A DNA stretch of 64,000 nt from Nymphaea colorata (GCF_008831285.2 NC_045149.1:19483035-19547034), one strand, 5' to 3'; numbered from the stretch's first letter, positions 46,123-59,533 are shown. Notes: generated from the sequence alone by a model not told the origin. Numbers and translations: made by a program.

Positions 46123-47204
46123 CGAAGAAAGGAGGGAGGAAGAAATGAGTGGTATTTAGTTAAATTAGTTTAGACCTTCCTGCAAAAGTAAGATCATGAT
46201 GACCGCCGTCTAAAATGTCATTAATTCACATACTTTTTGATAATTTTAAGAGCATTTGTGTTTCTAAGTTGCTATTTGGTAACCATATCAATTTCATTTT
46301 GTTTCATTAATCTGATTTCCCTCGTAAAAACAAGGGCAGATATATACGAATTTATATCCAGAATTCATGAAACAAACTGTTATACCAATTCTATCGAGAA
46401 TTCATGAAAAAATAACAAACTGTTATGATTGTTAAATGGCTCTTAGTGTATGAACGATTTACTAAATTATAATTTAATTTTTAAATTTGTATAAAAAATA
46501 AATGACATAGAGGATTTGTATCTAATTCGAGCCTCTTTTTGTTAATTAGAAACGGCTGAGTTCTTCTGGTACCATCTTATGGTACCATCACAATGCCTGA
46601 GGACAACTGGTAATGGCTAAGTTTGTCCGGGAAGCTAAATATACCAAATGTTTCACAACATAATGAAGCGGAAATAAATTGCCTTCAAGTATGCTCAGGC
46701 TTAACTCTTATTTGTGAGAAATATTTTTGTTATAAAAAAGTTTCAAACTTGGGGGTTTGTTTGCTGACAGCCCAAACGGGTGTTTTAAAAACTTGTTTGG
46801 TTGACATTATAATTGCTCAAGATGGGAAGCTTAACCTCAATTCTCATCTTGAACAGAACGATTTTCGACAATGTTGTGAGAAATATCTTTTCACATAAAG
46901 TTTAAGCCCTAGCTCTACAGACCCACTCAAATTGCTTAAATATTAGTGACTCATAGCCATTTGTTTGTTCACATATTGCTGCTCAGCCGTTATGCTTCAA
47001 AGGGCCCTACCTCTCAGCCAGAAATTTCTGATTCTGCCGTTATTTTACCCACATATTAAATGAAATGTTACTTAAGGTAATTCGAATTAGTCTTCAAAGT
47101 TAACCAAAGAAAAACTGTTTTTCTTCTCAAGTAATGACAAAAATAAAGAGCCACAGAAAGTTGGGACTGGTTAAATTATAGGCATATTTTCAAATTTCAT
47201 CTTC
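46123..47204. other. upstream region of the methyltransferase-like gene
   Basis: The first 100 bases are the likely promoter/5'UTR of the minus-strand gene. The rest is AT-rich with no supported gene. Confidence 0.5.
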
Positions 47205-48007
47205 CCCATCTGGTAGGCTGCTTCGGTTCATCACCTGTGATACAATTGAATGACTTGAGGCCCAAAATTGACTGATACTCAACACATTCCCACATAAGAT
47301 TCTGCGCCAACAATATTAGTTAGAACAGAACGCGACTTAGTTCACCAATATTATATGATATCAACACAACATGGAAGCCACTGCTCCTGGGAAAGATTAA
47401 AAAAATGGAGCTTAAACAGCAACCAATTGCAAATTTAAACACAAACTAATAGATTATGTATTGGTCGAACACATCAAAATTTCATTTAAACTGCCATTTC
47501 AACAGAATAATAGAAAAGATTTATCAAACGCCTCTGATAACCTAACATAGTCACGATCTACATCCATTTATACAAAGCCTCGATATTCCTCACCTATCCT
47601 TGGACATCGCTTGATGGGGCGTTGAGAATGGGTATAAAAATGGCTCACAAAGGCCAAGTCTCATTCAGCAGCTTTGCCTGGTGAATGCCCTTGAGTTTGT
47701 GGATATCAACTTTGGAGACATTGTAAAGCAGATTGTCTGAAGGGAACAATTAATCAAATCCAATGAGAAGAATTTATAATCTCCATCATCTCTGAATCAG
47801 ACAATGCTCATTGAAAACTTCCTACCAAGCCTTACAGAAAGTCACTCGTACGATTATCATCGCAGTGTTATCTATTTGCAGCTTGAACAAACCCAAAGGC
47901 AACCAGGTGCACCACAGCAGTTTATAGGCAAGGGCAGCTAGTTTGACAAACAGTCGGAAGCAAAGATATGCATTTGGTACCCAACAAAAATCAAGAAAGA
48001 TAGTCAA
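47205..48007 (-). other. possible exons of an unidentified minus-strand gene
   Basis: Three minus-strand stretches look coding-like. At 48007-47822 there is a hydrophobic reading (CFRLFVKLAALAYKLLWCTW). At about 47738-47645, after a good acceptor (tcccttcag), it reads DNLLYNVSKVDIHKLKGIHQ and ends at a GTGAGC donor. At about 47315-47205, after gttggcgcag, it reads NLMWECVEYQSILGLKSFNC and stops at TGA. I do not recognise the protein. The start and the joints are not resolved. It could be a decayed gene or part of the transcript downstream of TRAPPC2. Confidence 0.3.
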
Positions 48008-48394
48008 ACCATTATATAATGTCTCATTTGATCATCTCTTTTACCCAAAAAAAGAAACAGGTGTGTTGTGAGTGACACGTGAATAGTGATGGATAGCACT
48101 CTTCTGGAGTGGAAGGGAGCATCCTTGAACGGAACCACCATTAAAGGGCGACAGTACATTAAGTACACTTTACACTTTGTTTCATTTCAAAAAATGCTGT
48201 AGACAAAACAAGCAAAGAACTGCCCTCCTAACTCACAGTGAAAGGAAATGCCCTATACATGAAAATAAGGGAGATGTACACGAGCATAATGATCGGGCAT
48301 GACTAAGAACATTCAAGAGGACACTTGGCCTCTTTGTCAGTAAGCTTTTCCAAAACAATCTGGAAGGGGCGGAAGGGGAAAAAAACGGCACATG

Positions 48395-51300
48395 CTATAG
48401 ATATTTCCTCGCAAGTGCCCGAACTTTAGTGTCAAAGTGTGAAGAAGTTATGCGAGATCCAGGTATATACAAGGGATTAAGAAGAATCTGCAAAACAAAA
48501 GGGCAAAAAGTCAGACCAATCTATTGAAGGGGAGAAGAAGGAAATGAACCGTGCATATGGACCATAAAGTTTGACAATGAGATGAATCATGGAGCAATGG
48601 TCAGACAATTGTAGTATAGTATAAATTCTTGTAAATATGAGCTTAATTATTTAAGCACATTGAAATATTTAATTAAACACCCAAAAAACTATATACTTTC
48701 ACACAGATGTACAACTTCCTTTCAAAAAATGTTTCAACTTCTGTAACATTTTGAAAAGCGTGTTTTAAATTTTTTAACTTTATGAAAAGTTCTGAACAAA
48801 GTGTTTAAATTTCAAAAGACGTTCAGCAGCGGATCTAATTTTTTAAAAGCTTTACAAAGCACAGCTAGATTTTGGAAAAAAAAATCAAAACCACAGTTCA
48901 ATTTTGAAAAAAAAAAAAAAAAGACATGCTAGAAAAGACATGCATTACCACACCTAGCAAAGACATGCATTACCAGCAGTTAGATCAGTTAATATTGTCT
49001 AACTATAGTTTAACTATCATAAAAACATGTGAGCTAAAAAGAGGCATATCCTTGAGAATTTATTTCAACTATCATAAAAACGTGTGAGCTAAAAGAAGCA
49101 CATCTTGGAAAATTTTCTTCTTAAGCAGGTATGAAAATGTAATTTTTTCAAGCTTTAGCATGTTTTTGTAAATACTTAGTCCATGCTTGTTTCACCTTTT
49201 CCTTTTTTTTGGGGGGAGGGGGTGGTGCGGGGTGGTGGTGGGTGGTGTTGGGGGGATTTGGAGAAGGCAAAGCTTGGTGCATCACTGTACCTCCCAGGGG
49301 TGGCAGGGGCCCAGGACACCATCAATAACTGTTACAGAAATACTAATCCTCAAAGTATAAATACTAATCACACTGTACCATTACAAGCATGAAATCTACC
49401 ACACACCTTTTGCTAATGTATCACAGTTACATCATGTGTCAAAAATACGAGAACCAATTCTAGCAATTTAGCAGATACAAGAAGCAAGGATCTTACCTTA
49501 ATATATAGCTCATGCACCTCCTGAAAGAAACTTTTAATTCCATCTTCATTATGGGAATCATGAAGCAGCATCAGTCTAGTATGTGTAATTAATTAAGGCC
49601 AACGTTGAAACACATGAGTAAAGGATTTCAAAGGCAAAAGTAAACAAGATCATTCAATAATGCAAAAGCACGCAGAATCAGCAAGCATTATACTAGCCAA
49701 ATTTCTTAAACGACATGAAACAAGGAAATACTGCAATATAAAATTTCTAAAATATGAAGCAAGAACACACACAACAAGAACAGCAACAGTTTACTACATA
49801 GTATCATATGCAGTTTCTTTTCATTTTTCAAAAAGGAAGATTTTCCCAGATATCCAGCAAGACTTACACCACATTACATCATCGAAGTCAAGAGAATAAG
49901 AAACAGAACACTTCTAGAAGTTTATCCCTTCAAGCCTGACTATTCCAACATGCTATGAGACATTCTCATCAGGTGTAGAAGATAAGAACCGAAGTACAGC
50001 ACTGATGCATCTTGTATCTCATGAATCCGTTGGATCCAATTAGGCTTTTATTTGCACAGCTACTTTTCTTAGTTATTTTTATTTTTGTTTTCGTTGGACC
50101 TGGATCCGTTAAGATATCAAAATCCATCGTGTAGATAGAGAACCTATTTAAGGGCCGTGTCTTTTTTTTTGTGATCATTTATTGATTATGACTAATGAGA
50201 GATTTCCCTCATTTCAATTTCTTTGTTCATTCATTCTTTGCTTTTGTTGCGTTCTTTGCATTCGTTTAGAGCATGAACCTCTAAACACTGCATCAGGCAG
50301 GAAAGCTAAGCATGAAAATTGCTGCCCCCACCACACACACACACACACCCCTCCCCGACAAAATTCTTCATCACATTTCACTTAGTGAGCTTAAATTACA
50401 TGCATCCCTTGTAGATAAACAAAATACATATTCAACAATCTGCCAAAACGTTTCATTCAGCCAACTGATCTAATAAAAAAGAACCTGACAGCTGCTTGAT
50501 GAAGATGACAGACAAGTTCAATCATCAGTACCACTTACAAGTATATATCTCATCCTCTAATCATCTTCATTCCATATGCTTTTGTTAAAAACCAACATCT
50601 CATTGTATAAAACCAATCTAAACTTAGAAACCAATCTATACAAGATGTTACATTTTGGGAATAAACACAAATATTATGTTTCCAATCCTGTTTGCTCTAA
50701 ACTTACAGTTTACATTTTCCTCCATATAAGTCTATACCACTAAGGTTGTATATCAATCTACAAATAGCATGTACAGAACGGCCAAAGCTTCTTCTCCATG
50801 GAAACACATAAAGACACCAAGGCATTCAATTCAACCATCTACAACAGATATGACCAGATATGGGCTTAACCTAAATCCTTGGAATATATAACATTGACCG
50901 GGAATTCACTCATCTCTGACATAATTCTTACAGTACTTTCAAGCCCCTTGTTTGTCAATATTGATATAGTTTTAGGTTGATTGTGCAAGTTTTATGAAAT
51001 GGCCAGATTGATAATTGATGCAAACTTATTCTCTCAAGAAGTTCCTTTTTATATTGATCTCTCTGACATGATTAAATCAATTTGGTTGACAAAATCTAAC
51101 AGCCATGTGATCCATTAAATATACGGCAGTCACTATTGAGCTTTAGTTCCTAGAGTTATCTTGTAAGTTCATCAAACAATGCAACGATAATCATTAGGCT
51201 TCATAATTGCCAAATTTATTTATTCTATTGATTATTGGTACTCCTATTTCTCTTCCCCACTTTCAAGTTTCAACAGTTCCTAAATATATAAGAATAATCC

Positions 51301-52173
51301 AACATTGGCTGGTTGAACTTAAACAGAATGGCAGCTAACCACCAGATTTTAAGTGAAAATTTTGTTGGATCGCTTAATCCCCAGGGCCTCTTACTTTCTC
51401 TGCTTAATGTCCTTTCATACTTGGTTGCCAAAGTTCAAAATCTGATTCATAGTCTTAATAGAAAATTATCCTGAAAAGCAGAACAATTTCTCAAATATCT
51501 GAATCCACAGCTTGGTAATGCCAATAAGTGCACAAAGCCAGCCACCTAGATTGTACAAGTGCATTATTCTCAACATGCAAAATAATATTGAGTAACTGAC
51601 GCTTACTGGAACACATGTGAATATTGTGGGTTTCTATGACAGTCCTTTTCTCCTTCATAGCTATCACATCTTCACACTTATGGCGCTGGTTGACTTATAA
51701 TATTATTATAAGCTCCAATAGGAAATTGACGCTTGAATGATCCATTTAGACTGTATATTCATTTTATTTGTCTCTTTATATGTTTTCATTTCATATATTG
51801 ATTTGGAACCTTATATTCCTATCAGGCTTGATCTTGGATATGAACATCCAAATTGTTTAGAAAACCCTATTTAGGGGACGTGTTGATTTTTTTAGTATTA
51901 TTGGAGTTGACTAAGCCCTAACTTTCCATGCTGATTTCAGTTCCTTTTGGTTTCTTGTTCCACTATCCATAATTCTCTCTTTGAGTTGCAATACCACAGT
52001 GTTTAGGGTAAGAGACCCTAAACTTTGTGTTAGAAGTCAGAACTAGAAGCGAAATGTGATCATTAAATGTCATTCATATGAACGGAGTAACCCATAGAAC
52101 TTTATTATGTGCTAATATTCTATGAATAGAACATGCTTTAAACTGTAGGCATCTGCATGATTGTCAGCATCAG

Positions 52174-52263
<90 letters not shown>

Positions 52264-53824
52264 ATTGCATCTAGATTGAGGTCAGTATGTGATTGAAGGA
52301 TATGACCAGCAGTGACATATACGGACACAGCCAAGTCATTGAATCTGTCCACCGCCTTCAGGAACCTGAAATTTATCATCATCTTGTCATGAGAACAAAG
52401 ATAAAATTAGAGTAAATATGTGAATCACTTTCAATGACAACAATGCAATCCACAATATCTTTGAACAGAAAGCTGGTGGAATAAAATGATGAGGGAAACC
52501 TCACATGGCACTTGTAGTCCAAGCAAGGTCTTGAACAATATCCAGAGCTGCATGCAAGATGAACTGATGCTGCTGTGCAGATTCTTCTTTCTGCCATTAG
52601 ATAACTAGAATGCTTACAAACAAAGATGGTGGATAAACATCATGATTAGGTGTGCAAGATAAGCAAACAACAAAATGCAAATTTTTGCGGAAGTGTTAAC
52701 AGTAACTAAGCTTCTATGGCTCTTCCTGCTACATGATCACAAGATGAAATGAGTTTACTGCTCCACTGAACATGAGAACATCGTATATAAGTAAATGAAA
52801 AGCTCTAGTAACAAAGGCCAAAGGTCCTCCATAATAGCAGTCTGGTATTTTATTATTCAATGTGATATGCATCAGTTAAATGTAAGTTCAATGATCCTCT
52901 GAAGACCTAGCTCCACTTGAATCCGAGTGCAGGAAAAGGTGGCATAAGACTTCAGCTGCCACCCGATTCAAACACTCATCCTGCCTTTCATGTCTCAAGG
53001 CTGAAACATGCTACCAAGAGGAAGGACACACAGTGCAGGAAGTTGTTGCTATCACAGGATGAAGATGTACTGTGAGTCTATGACAATAAGTTTGCGATAA
53101 ACCTTGCTAACAATCCCGTGTTACATGATAAAAGCAAGCATGTTGAGATTGATCGGCATTTCATCCGTGAGAGAATTGACTCCAAGGAGCTTGTCTTACC
53201 ATATATGAAGTCTAATGATCAAGTTGCAAATGTGTTGACAAAAGCCTTGTTCTCTACTCAATTTGAGAAGAAGGTAAGCAAGTTGGGCATGTTTGACCTG
53301 TATGCCCAACTTGAGGGGGTGTTGACGAGCATGTATCTCGACGGGTCATGCGTCCAGACCCGACCTGTCCATTCCTTAAGTGCTGGTGATTGTCGTACAC
53401 TTAAGTTGTTGTTTACCTAATTTAATAGTTAATGGAAAAATTATTGAGGGTGTGAATGGTTGTGAGTGAGCACTATTCGTCCTCCTCAATTGTGGTTTTT
53501 TCCCCTTTGTTTTTGAGGGGTTTTCCTCTTGACATCTGTGTGTTCTCTTCTCTTCTTCGTTATCCATTATTCTACAAAGATAATATGCTAGGAAACACTC
53601 GGCATTAAAATTTTCAAGCCAATCTAAAAAAAAAAACGAGATTAACGATTTCCTCATACACATATAACATTTAGATTAATGTTGACCACCAATAAAAACA
53701 AAGATAAAAAAAATAGAACTGTAACAACCATCTGCAGACCAACCTTTTGTGCAGAGCCAACTTCAGCTTCATAGATGGGAATGTCATTCCTGCTAACAAT
53801 GATAAAGCACGCAGTATTGGCCAT
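48395..53824 (-). CDS. TRAPPC2: TRAPP complex subunit 2 (Sedlin/Trs20), five coding exons
   Basis: Minus-strand coding exons are 53824-53744, 52590-52505, 52365-52304, 49582-49497 and 48487-48395, giving 135 residues, the usual size of plant Sedlin. The protein starts MANTACFIIVSRNDIPIYEA. It continues through QHQFILHAALDIVQDLAW, FLKAVDRFNDLAVSVYVTAG and RLMLLHDSHNEDGIKSFFQE, and ends GSRITSSHFDTKVRALARKY-L. These blocks are nearly identical to Sedlin from animals and plants. TRAPPC2 is a longin-fold core subunit of the TRAPP tethering complexes that act in ER-Golgi traffic and as Rab/Ypt1 exchange factors. Introns 1, 2 and 4 are GT-AG; intron 3 is a U12-type AT-AC intron. Intron 1 holds a copia remnant in the opposite orientation. 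A non-coding first exon probably lies near 56207-56320, spliced to an acceptor just before 53867. Confidence 0.96.
49583..52303 (-). other. U12-type AT-AC intron (intron 3 of TRAPPC2)
   Basis: The donor reads C|ATATCCTTC and the acceptor TTACAC|AT; reading frame allows no GT-AG alternative (codon for His split C|AT). The branch motif GGCCTTAAT (49600-49592) matches the minor-spliceosome consensus TTCCTTRAY at seven positions. Its branch A lies about 10 bases from the AC end, as expected. The intron is 2.7 kb and phase 1. Confidence 0.9.
52176..52260. repeat. compound TG/GA microsatellite inside the AT-AC intron
   Basis: About 60 bases of TG with one phase slip, then about 22 of GA. It begins roughly 45 bases from the 5' splice site. 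Confidence 0.92.
53040..53576 (+). mobile_element. Ty1-copia retrotransposon 3' end (RNase H tail and LTR)
   Basis: The plus strand encodes NKFAINLANNPVLHDKSKHV, EIDRHFIRERID and DQVANVLTKALFSTQFEKKV, the C-terminal RNase H end of copia polyproteins. A purine tract ttgaggggg leads into a probable LTR, TGTTGACGAGC to TTCTACA (53320-53576, 257 bp). The 5' part is missing. It sits in TRAPPC2 intron 1, antisense to the gene. Confidence 0.85.
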
Positions 53825-56206
53825 AACCTTCTCAGGGAAACCCTCAGAATTCTAGTCAGAAACCCCACTGCAGATAAGCAATAGCATTCTTGTGAAGAAA
53901 AAAAAAAAAAAACACTTTATTGCTTAATCAAAACTAAACACGAGATTCAACACACAGAAATCAATTAGGATCAATCCAGAAACCCATTTAACAGAATCAG
54001 AGAAAGGAAAAACATTGCTGAAAAACCATAGAACAATAGAAAGGACAATGACCAAGGAAGAGGGGGAAGGACGAACTTGCACCACTGTGGGCTATCAACC
54101 CGTCCAGATGCCAGTCTCCTAAATCTGGCCACAGAGGGGAGGAGAGAGAAAGAAAGAGAAGGACCTCTAGGCTTTTTTATCTTTTAATCCTCTAAGATCT
54201 AATTTTGAATTATCTAACATTGTTAAAAGCATGAGGCGAAAAGAGGTGTTGAGACTATCATGAGGCAAGGCATAAGCTTCGAGGTGTAGAAGCGTGAGTT
54301 TCAGGATCAAAATAGTGGAATATATAATATAAAAAATTAATAAATTAATAAATATAAATTTTTAGAATTAGTTGTTGTGAAATGGTTAAGCCCATCCAAG
54401 TGGAGAATGAACAAATTTAATAGCTTTTAACATTCATTGCAATTTATGTGCCAATGATATCAGAGGTCTTGGCCATATGTTGGACCGTAAATATGTTGGA
54501 CCATAAAGCCACAAATATAGCCCCATAATAAATATAGATAAACCAATATGCAAGATCATCATAAGTTCATAACTTGATCTAGAACTAAACTCATAAATTA
54601 TCACTCATCAAAACGCCGATTAACCAGACTGCATGAGTTGCATGTGAAGTGTATACATGTGGATCTGCATGTTACCAAGCTGTTAGACATCATTCCCATT
54701 GAAAACCACCATAAGAAAGCAACAAAGTAGATTTTATAAGTCTACTGTTACATAAGCAATTAGCTATCCTAACTTCACAAAACTGTTGAACATTCTAATA
54801 TCCATTAAACAGAACAAAGAGTAATTTCATATTATTTTTTTCAACACATATGCTATGAGAAAAAAAAAATGTGTCCAACAATATGCAAGGAACAACGGTC
54901 TAACCCTTCCACAATGGCATCTAAATAATGATGGAAGAAGAAAAAATAAAAGCCACTAGTCAAGACTTTCATTAGTTTACAGTATCGAACATATGGCTGC
55001 CCTGGAAGACATGATAATTTCGAGTTGTGAAGATACTGTTCGGTTGATATGACAATGTTCAACAGTTCAGAGTAGGATTTTCTTAGCTGATTGCCTACAT
55101 GTAGCAGTAGACTTATAAAATCTAGATTGTTCTTTTTCATTGTTTGATCATGCAAGCAGTAAAGGAATGGTGATACAGGGATCCCTTGAAAATGTTCAGA
55201 TGTGAAGCCAGACGAGATACTTGGCATGATTAGCGATGAGAGATCAAATCGTCGTCTTTGGAAGAAACAATATCCATAAGATTCAGAACGTATTAACTTT
55301 TTCTTTTTAGAAATAGCCGAATCCTCCGGCAGTCATGACAGGCAATCAAGTGCTTCACAATATGAATAGAGCACAAAACACGGAGAAAGACATCCAAAAA
55401 TTCATCAAAGGTAGATTGAGAATTTTTGCTCATTTTGAAACTCTTAAGAACTAAGATGACTAAAAAAAGGTAATGAAATAAAAGAAAAAAAGGAAAGCTC
55501 TATAGAGCTGAACTAATATATGCGGCTTCCTCGTCTCGAAAAGGAAACACCCCGATCAATCCTTTATCCTCCTGCTGCCAAAGTTCTTGCATAGGTTCAC
55601 GGAATAGAACCACAAACTACAATTTCAACCTCAATTCCATCTTAAGTAAACTCAAAAAGGAAAAAGGTCACAACAAACCCAATGCAACCCCCTCGTCTCC
55701 ACTTTATACTCGTAAAATTCATCTCATATAGTTCAAATTCAACACTCACCCAACCCCATCCCAACTCAGCAAGAGAAGTAGAACTTGCCGTAGTGTATGC
55801 CTCCCAGAGAAGAACCTTAGAAGAAAAAAAGAAGCCAACCAGGACCCAGAAAAACACAGGACCGGCTGAAAAAAATGCCCCACAATAATATCCTAAAAAA
55901 CGGAAAAAAGATTACCACCTCACGCCCAAAAAAAAAAACCAAAGAAAGCTCGAAAATTCCAGGAAATTCGACGATGGGAGCACAAACATTGCAGCAAAAG
56001 AGAAGGGCAAGGGCTGCCCGCAAGCAGCCCTGTTTTCATCAGAGAAATAGAGACGAGAAGAAGGCCGACCAACGGCCCTCGCCCACAGAGAGAAGGAGAT
56101 GGCCGGCGGCCCTTCCTCGACTGAGAGAGAGAAAGATAGATCCCTACAGACAGAGATGCGGCAGAGAGAGATAGAGGGACGGAGAGAAAGATAGAGAAAG
56201 AGATAC

Positions 56207-56320
56207 CTGAGGGGCGCCGGCGGTGGGAATCAAGGGAGAGAGGCGTGAGCCCTCAGCTTCTCTTCCTTTGGCGGGGAACGGAAACGGTGAAGAGGAAACC
56301 AGAGAGATCAGAACAAAATG
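56207..56320 (-). other. probable non-coding first exon of TRAPPC2
   Basis: The minus strand from about 56320 is GC-richer than its flanks and ends in CCCCTCAG|GTATCT, a good 5' splice site at 56206. Upstream, tatttaagta (about 56350) may act as TATA. It would splice to an acceptor tatctgcag (ending 53868), giving a leader without ATG before 53824. An alternative leader exon lies near 54080-54170, so this is a proposal. Confidence 0.5.
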
Positions 56321-56629
56321 GTGATGAAAAAAGTAGCCATGAGGTATGAATACTTAAATATTTGGTGGCATTACATATAAAAAAAAACATTTTAATTCCA
56401 ATCGGTAGATCATAAGAGCACATCCAGCTTGCATTTGTTCATTTGCTGTCAAAGTACTTGGCAAATACTAGTCAAGTTCAAGTGTAGCACATTAGATCGA
56501 TACTACTTTGAACAAAACTAAGATTATGTATTGAATTCACTAAAAGAGGCTCGGGCGGAGGGTAACTTTAAAAGTTTATATGTAAATATAAAAAAGATTA
56601 ATTTAATATATATGAAAATTTTGAAATTT

Positions 56630-56705
56630 TATATTTCAACACTTGTTAAAATTTTGAAACTATAGTTTAGCTCCTACGACATTCTTGGCTCTGCCCTTGC
56701 TCATT
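56630..56705 (-). repeat. dispersed repeat copy, GGCAGAGC family
   Basis: The minus strand reads gggcagagccaagaat followed by the atagtttcaaaattt block also seen at 6613-6735. Confidence 0.55.
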
Positions 56706-58592
56706 TAAGTTGAACTCAATAACATTTTGCATCCCATGCGACTTTTAAAGGATTTACATCTAAGCCAAATTAGCCAATTCTACAGTGCTTGCATCAATCT
56801 CTTTTTCCTTCTACCCAAAGGAGGGGTAGTAATCATGCCCTTTTTCTTTTGGAATCATGCTATGGGAATGAATGAATGAAAATGATAATTTCATACATAG
56901 TTACTAGGAAGTGAGGTATTTTGGAGGGCTCGTACTTTTATGATGGTGTTGAGAGTTAGGTCGAATGTTATTTAATGAGTCTTTTGGCAGTTGGAATGAA
57001 ACACTTTGTGAGTGTTCCATGAACCTGTCGCAAAGTTTGGAGCAGATTCATGAAATTTTATAACTAAGCATTTACTAATCTAAACACTCATAAAATGTTG
57101 CATTTACTAAATGACTAAAAAGGTGGTTGGTTCCCCCCACCCCTTACCTTTCACACATTCTCTCTCTTCATAAATAATGAAAGTAAGTTTTCATTTTCAA
57201 ATAAAAAGTGATTCATAACAGTATATTATGGCTGATATATACTGTTCCATTCTTTGTATATCATACATATTTCGAAAAAAGATCACCTCAGCCATTGACT
57301 TATACATTGAACTGACCTAACAATTAAGTACATATGAAGAGGGTGCATGCCCTTGTGAGTGCCAAGTGGTTGATACGCCCAAGCCTTTGTGTGCACATGT
57401 ACATGTGTGCGTGAGTTTAGCATGAAGAGGGTTCATCTTTGCCATCTTTTGCGACTGTAAGTCTAGGTCTGCAGCTAGCTAGAAACTGCAACTAAGAGTG
57501 AGCATAGAAATGAGGAAAGCTACCCATTTATTATAAGCGACAGAAGCCAGATGAGCTACGGTTTCCTACTCTCTGTCTCATCTATGAAAGCTAGCATTAG
57601 CCACTGCAGTCGGCATAGATAGGGCTTGAGAGAGAAGAAAGAGCCATAGCTTGTTTTTTTTAGAGGGAGAAAGAGGTATAGCTACAGTTTTCTAGAGAGG
57701 GATAAAGATGCGGATGAAACAAAGAGGGGGCAAAAGGGGAAATTGGGGAGTTTGGTGGAATATGATGATTGCCTTTTTTTTAAAAAAAAAGAAAAAAAAA
57801 AGCTTGGGGGGCATTTGATATACCCAAAATCATGGACCTAAATATTCATTTTTCAAGCAAGTTACTTGTTATGTCGTTTCATTTGCGACGGTTAAATGAT
57901 TTAATCATTAAACGACATGTGACACAAAATGTTGTGTATTAAAAAAACAATTGTAAGGTGAAAGGGCATCTTTTCGTCTCAATTAAATTTTTATGCAGTA
58001 GAAATTGAAATAACAAAAGCACTCCTTGGTGGTGAACTATAAAACCCCTCTATAAGGACAGAATTGAAATCCCAAAAAATATTTTTATATAAATGATGAA
58101 ATGGCCTCAAAATTTTAAGCCTATTTGCACCTTTAAAAATCGGGCTCAAAAATTATAGTTTTTATGATAGCCCACTTCACTCCTAACACATTTTTCAAAA
58201 TAAGATTCACTTCTAACATATTTTTCAAAATAAGATTCATACTCCTAAAATATTTTTCAAAACAAGATTCATACTTTAACTTTTTAAAAGTGTTGTTGCA
58301 ATTAATAAGAAAAATGAGACTAAATAAATAAAAAGAAATGCTTTGAAAAACAAAGCATTAAATAAAACAAATTCGGCCGCAAGAGATGGTGTGAGGAAGG
58401 TTATATGTTATGATCTCTAATAAGGGACAATGTGTTATGGGTTAAAAATGATCAAAATGCCGTGAAAAAACCTTTCCTTCTTAAGGGCAAAGTGAAATTT
58501 GATTTTTTTTCATAAAATTATTAAAAGGCCCATGTGGTAAAAAGTGGTAATGTGCCTTGCTTATTAATAGTATCACATGCACATGAAACTCG

Positions 58593-59122
58593 AAAGTATT
58601 AAGCTACCAGGCTATGTAATCTAGTTTCTTTTGTATTTTAGCAAAGATACAAGAGCTTTTCAAAGCAGTAGTTAAGCTAATGTGTTGGCGCTCACGCCAG
58701 CACTTGAAATCTTGTATTGTGATTAATCTGGACTTAGGTTCGGCTAGGTCCAAGCTGCATGTGTTGCCGTCACTAGACTTGAGTCACTGCTCTGCAAGTA
58801 CTTATTCTCATAAGCGAGAAATTGGTTAGTGCTCTCATCTGAAATTTTATGGCTCTAAAGTATTAAGCTACCAGGCTATGTAATCTAGTTTCTTTTGTAT
58901 TTTAGCAAAGATACAAGAGCTTTTCAAAGCAGTAGTTAAGCTAATGTGTTGGCGCTCACGCCAGCACTTGAAATCTTGTATTGTGATTAATCTGGACTTA
59001 GGTTCGGCTAGGTCCAAGCTGCATGTGTTGCCGTCACTAGACTTGAGTCACTGCTCTGCAAGTACTTATTCTCATAAGCGAGAAATTGGTTAGTGCTCTC
59101 ATCTGAAATTTTATGGCTCTAA
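58593..59122 (+). repeat. 264-bp perfect tandem duplication
   Basis: Units start aaagtattaagctaccaggc at 58593 and 58857. I found no difference between the two copies by eye. Confidence 0.93.
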
Positions 59123-59499
59123 CAACTGTCGGTTTTTTCCACTTTCGCGAAGGTGAAAATTAAATAAAACACAAGATTGATACTTCTACAAAAAAACGCC
59201 TCAAATGTTTGAAAAACACCAGAGCGCCCACATATTGAATATTTCATGAGCTATGAAGATGTATAGGACAATGACATAGCTAGGTATGAATTTTTGAATT
59301 AAATAACAATTCTGAATTGATTGTGCCTTCTTTGTTTCAGTGGAGGGTAGTGCATCTTTCCAAATTATTCATCAAAAAGTTTGTCCTGAACATATTTGAC
59401 AATTGTATATCTATCTAGGAATACATTTATAACATCAACTTGATTGGGATTCAGTTGACTTTCATCCCACCACACATGGAAGTAAGAAGTAACCTTTCT

Positions 59500-59501
<2 letters not shown>

Positions 59502-59533
<32 letters not shown>

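Noticed and set aside
54853..55227. 124-codon minus-strand open frame inside the proposed TRAPPC2 leader intron
   Set aside because: It ends in AT-rich, Phe/His-rich sequence, has no recognisable domain, and no splice partners.
57895..57920. Short near-palindrome around gttaaatgatttaatcattaaac
   Set aside because: AT-rich inverted repeats this short are expected by chance in this base composition.
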